Of a stretch of DNA of 35,594 nt, positions 32,707-35,594 are shown piece after piece (position 1 is the first letter of the stretch; the number at the start of each line of letters is the position of its first letter). This DNA comes from CAYFHQ01 sp964342805. Lineage in GTDB: Bacteria > Bacillota > Clostridia > Peptostreptococcales > Acidaminobacteraceae. The position numbers were made by a program, and so were the translations under genes. Under the pieces are notes generated by a model. That model saw only the letters and a list, made by a program, of their open reading frames with translations, did not search any database and was not told the DNA's origin. The stretch lies in NCBI GenBank assembly GCA_964342805.1, contig CAYFHQ010000029.1, forward strand, positions 1-35,594, read 5' to 3'.

Positions 32707-33211
32707 ACGATTTATGGTCAACCTGGCCTGGTTCCTTGTCATAGGCATTTTACTTTGGATTTTCAAGGACACAGCAGAGACTAGAAACTATGACTCTGGG
32801 TCAATCTTTATGTTCCACTTCATCGCCCTGATCTCAACTTCCTACAAGAGAATGGGCGTATTCGCCCAAGCCCATGACACCTTGTACATTGGTGAAGCCT
32901 TTATGATCGCCACTGCTGTTTATATGACCATCATTGGCTTTCACTACTTGTTCGCCACCTTTTATGTCCTCTTCGCCCTTTGCTATTCGGCAATTACTAT
33001 ACGGACAGACCGCTTCGCCCTGATGCGCTCTATCAAAGGTTATTTGCTTTTTTTACTGGGCCTCCTTCCCCTAGGTGTCTTGTATTACGTCCTCACACAT
33101 GGCTTGGAGCATGACTTCTTTATTCAGTTCGGAGTCTTGGCCCTTAATTGTGTGTATGTAATCGTTCTTGACAAGAAGTTCGCAACTAAAAAACACCCCG
33201 CCGTTGAATGA
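32699..33211 (+). CDS. Small multi-pass membrane protein, paralogue 2
   Basis: 170 residues, about five hydrophobic segments. Matching marks to paralogue 1 are STSYKR, YIGEAF and ITIRTDRFALMRSIKGY followed by LLFLLGLLPLGVLYYVL. The ATG at 32699 has GGAGGTCAGA before it, lying inside the end of the first gene; the four-codon longer frame is rejected. The pair arose by tandem duplication and has diverged strongly. No catalytic or ligand motif is visible. A terminator follows at 33291. Confidence 0.75.
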   Translation: MNKRFMVNLAWFLVIGILLWIFKDTAETRNYDSGSIFMFHFIALISTSYKRMGVFAQAHDTLYIGEAFMIATAVYMTIIGFHYLFATFYVLFALCYSAITIRTDRFALMRSIKGYLLFLLGLLPLGVLYYVLTHGLEHDFFIQFGVLALNCVYVIVLDKKFATKKHPAVE

Positions 33212-33290
33212 TGGCTGGGTCTTGTCTATATCCACTTTATCTCTAAGTCAAGACTTATTTCGTAAAATACTTACATCCGACATATAGGAT

Positions 33291-33332
33291 GCCCATGGAG
33301 GGGTTGCCGTACCTTCTCCATGGGCTTTTTTT
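33291..33332 (+). terminator. Intrinsic terminator of the paralogous membrane protein pair
   Basis: GCCCATGGAG pairs with CTCCATGGGC, followed by seven T residues on the plus strand. Confidence 0.92.
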
Positions 33333-33371
33333 GAACAGCTTCACATTTATTATTTCTAAGCGACACTATGC

Positions 33372-34770
33372 TTATTCTACAATTTCAATACGACTAGACT
33401 TGACCAAGTCTCTATTTAACCAGACAACAAGACTTGTCCCCTCAAGCCCCTGGCGGTAATCTTGGCCTTGCACCAGTTCCTTTCCGTCAAGTAAAACGGT
33501 ATCTGCTTCCTTTTCCCCCCAGTTATGGATCACAAACACGGGCTTTATAGCTACTCGATCTTCGCTGGCTTCCAGAAGTCCTACAAAATCACCTGATCCA
33601 TGACGACTTATTTGGTAGGCTCTTTCTATCTTGGAGTGTCCTCCTTCAATAGCCGAAAAACGAGTCCCTTCCAAGTTCAAGGCGACTGGATCAATCCAAC
33701 TGGCTGCAAGATCAACCAAGTCCCTCATGGGTGCATCCGCATAGGTAAATCCTTCTAGGTAGACCTGGGAGACAAAGTTGTCTTCCTTTTCAAAATGAGT
33801 CCAGTTGACTAAGTGTCCCAGGGCTGTCACGTGGTCCCTACCAAACTCCGTCCAAGTCTGGAAGGGCGTTGGGGTAGTCTCCGGTTGGTAGGGACGGATG
33901 GTCGCATCTTCTGCGAGGCCTATGACATAGGGTTGCCACTGAGACTTGAGGTTGACCCGCATGATATTGGAGGTGTCCAGGTCTCCAAAGTTCTTGGGGT
34001 AGGGGTCAAAGTAAATGTCCGCCACCTGCCCCTCCATGTTGGCTAGGGTCAGGGCCGTAGTGTGAATGGTGTCCAGTGGTTTTTACGCCATTATAGTTCC
34101 AGACAATGGCCTCGGCGAACTCGTGGACCACCTTGGGCGGTGTCCGATCATACCCAAAGGGCCGTGAGGTCTGGGCTAGACCGGTATAGATTTTGGCATA
34201 CCGGGTACGGCTGGCGTCGGGATAAATGAAGAAGGTTTCTTCTACCCAGTCCCCATAACCGTCGCCGAATGGTGCTCTGCTGTATATGTCTTTATGGGCT
34301 AAGACAGGCGGTTTCCCTTCCCGCGGGGCCACCAGGGCAGACCGCCATTTGACCTTTATACGAGCCTCATTGGCGCTTTCGATCCACATGGAGGTGTAGC
34401 GGTTTTGAAAGTCCCCCCATACTTCAAAGGACCCTCCAATGCCCGTTTCAGGGTCGTAAGTCTCCCCGTAACCATTGGAAAACTCGATATTATTTTCGGT
34501 TACAAGGACAGGTTTACCCGGTGGGCAGAAACGCATTTGCAGGTCTTTGTATATGGAGTCAAAGTGGACCTCCACCTGGGCTGGGAAGGGGCCAAAGTCT
34601 CCGATGTTTTTTATTCGTTCTTCGGGATCGTCATTACCTAAGGCTAAAAATCCCTGTTCAATTTGTTGGCTTCCTTGGGCTTCTGTTTCGATTTGCTTCA
34701 CATGACCCTCGCTGGTCGCACTTAAGGCTATGAGTGTAGATAGTAGGCAAATCCCTATTATTTTTATCAT
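33372..34770 (-). pseudogene. Secreted protein gene interrupted by one extra A, unknown family
   Basis: The first part (254 codons to 34006) starts with a signal peptide, MIKIIGICLLSTLIALSATS, and reads normally up to NYNGVKT. There the minus strand has GTAAAAACC; with four A instead of five the frame becomes NYNGVKPLDTIHTTALTLAN and runs on to GRIEIVE-like residues and the TAA at 33372, 465 residues in all. The extent minus one base is an exact number of codons, so a single insertion explains the break. The protein is rich in aromatic residues and beta-like segments, suggesting a carbohydrate- or polymer-related exported protein, which I cannot verify. It could be a sequencing error, slippage in the A-run or a true null allele. 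TAGGAGAACACA precedes the ATG. Confidence 0.75.
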
Positions 34771-34901
34771 TGTGTTCTCCTATTTTTGAGGTGTCTTCCT
34801 TTTTGTGATGTCTTCTTATAAGGATATACGACAAGAACCTTTGTTTTAGGGTACTTTTTGAAGCTTATTAATTATGGCTTGTAGACGCAGGTATTGCAAA
34901 A

Positions 34902-34940
34902 ATGGAAAAAGAAAAACGCAGTCACGATTGTAACTGCGTT
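34902..34940 (-). terminator. Intrinsic terminator after the agmatinase-family gene
   Basis: AACGCAGT pairs with ACTGCGTT, followed on the minus strand by TTTTTCTTTTT. Confidence 0.85.
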
Positions 34941-34987
34941 CTCTAGCTATCAGAGCTTAAAGTGCATATGATTCATTTCTAGGGATA

Positions 34988-35594
34988 TTACTTGTTCGCC
35001 TTGTCTCCCCTAGCCCAGTGCCCCCAACACTCGGTTATGATCTTTCGAGCTGCAAAAACCGAGGTCAAGGCAGGGTCGAGGTCAGGTGCCACTTCGACCA
35101 TGTCAAAACCAATCACAGGGAGTTGAAAGAGTCCCCGTAACAAGTCCAGTAACTCTCGGGAGGTCAGGCCCCCAAACTGCGGCGTTCCAGTACCGGCTGC
35201 ATATGCGGGATCTAGGCAGTCAATGTCTATGGTTATGTATACACGGCTGAACTTGGACATGGCTCTGACTACGGTGTCCACGACAGCCTGGGTCCCCATT
35301 TCACCATACCGACGGGCGTTGATCACCTGGATGTCATTGGCCTCCATAAAGGCATATTCGTCTGGTTCAATGGACCGGATACCTATAAAAAAGAGGTTGC
35401 CGGTGCCAGATACATGGTCCAGTTCCAAGGCCCTTCTTTGGGTTGACCCATGGGAGAGCTTGTCCCCCGTCAGGGTGTCACACAAGTCAAAGTGGGCGTC
35501 AATGTGGATAATGCCGAAGTCCTCGTCCACCCCCTGGTTAATGCCTTGTAGGACTGGGATGGCAATCGAATGGTCTCCCCCCAGAACCGTAAAT
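34988..35594 (-). CDS. speB: Agmatinase/arginase (ureohydrolase) family enzyme, N-terminus beyond window
   Basis: About 201 C-terminal residues are visible of a usual 285-300. The frame enters at the right edge with VLGGDHSIAIP, continues with IIHIDAHFDLCD and SHGS, and has TIDIDCLDPAYAAGTGTPQFGG; these carry the His and Asp ligands of the two-manganese site. The GTGTP stretch favours agmatinase (agmatine to putrescine and urea) over arginase, but guanidinobutyrase and related enzymes are alternatives. The GTG at 35530 is only an internal codon; reading continues upstream without a stop. A terminator follows. No arginine decarboxylase or spermidine synthase gene is in view. Confidence 0.88.
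   Translation of the reverse strand, partial: FTVLGGDHSIAIPVLQGINQGVDEDFGIIHIDAHFDLCDTLTGDKLSHGSTQRRALELDHVSGTGNLFFIGIRSIEPDEYAFMEANDIQVINARRYGEMGTQAVVDTVVRAMSKFSRVYITIDIDCLDPAYAAGTGTPQFGGLTSRELLDLLRGLFQLPVIGFDMVEVAPDLDPALTSVFAARKIITECWGHWARGDKANK

Overview
The window looks like a chromosomal segment of a mid-GC anaerobic Firmicute of class Clostridia. The evidence is the gene order alaS-ireB-ruvX-DUF1292-mltG-methyltransferase-U32 peptidase-udk, which is the Firmicutes arrangement, together with strong AGGAGG-type ribosome binding sites, a T-box leader on alaS, a TPP riboswitch and a lone ThiT-type ECF S component. No rRNA or tRNA gene, CRISPR array or insertion sequence was seen. I cannot name the genus.

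Layout. 1-3258 (minus): type IV pilus motor genes pilB-pilT-pilC, with pilC cut by the window edge. 3420-5641: aroE (minus) and, divergent from it, a membrane-anchored lysozyme-like protein (plus). 5771-17005 (minus): the housekeeping run, from the alaS promoter and T-box through alaS, ireB, a ferredoxin-bearing aldo/keto reductase, ruvX, DUF1292, fur, rnj, mltG, an O-methyltransferase, a U32 peptidase and udk. Most neighbours overlap or nearly touch; terminators or promoters split the run around fur, rnj and mltG.

17040-26814 is an accessory region. It holds a structured non-coding element flanked by two copies of one hairpin; a 51-residue gene whose start lies in an inverted repeat; an AT-rich gene fusing a cytosine-5 methyltransferase to a SacI-like nuclease domain; a protein with two retropepsin-like domains; and a tightly packed minus-strand operon. 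That operon runs: unknown protein, small membrane protein, metallophosphoesterase, HipA-like pseudokinase, HipA-like kinase, then a small frameshifted gene. A divergent unknown gene and a decayed gene follow. The kinase/pseudokinase/phosphoesterase operon is the best candidate here for an undescribed system; the fused restriction-modification protein is second.

26863-30636 (minus): a TPP-riboswitch-controlled thiamine salvage operon, thiT-tenA-thiM-thiED. Uptake, base salvage, kinase and condensing steps are present; no thiC or thiG is in view. 30804-33211 (plus): an MFS transporter of the oxalate/formate antiporter type and a pair of paralogous small membrane proteins. 33372-34770 (minus): a secreted protein gene broken by one extra A. 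34988-35594 (minus): an agmatinase/arginase-family enzyme cut by the window edge.

Start codons were chosen by ribosome binding site and family alignment, and several differ from the longest reading frame. All family names come from reading motifs by eye; no database search was run.
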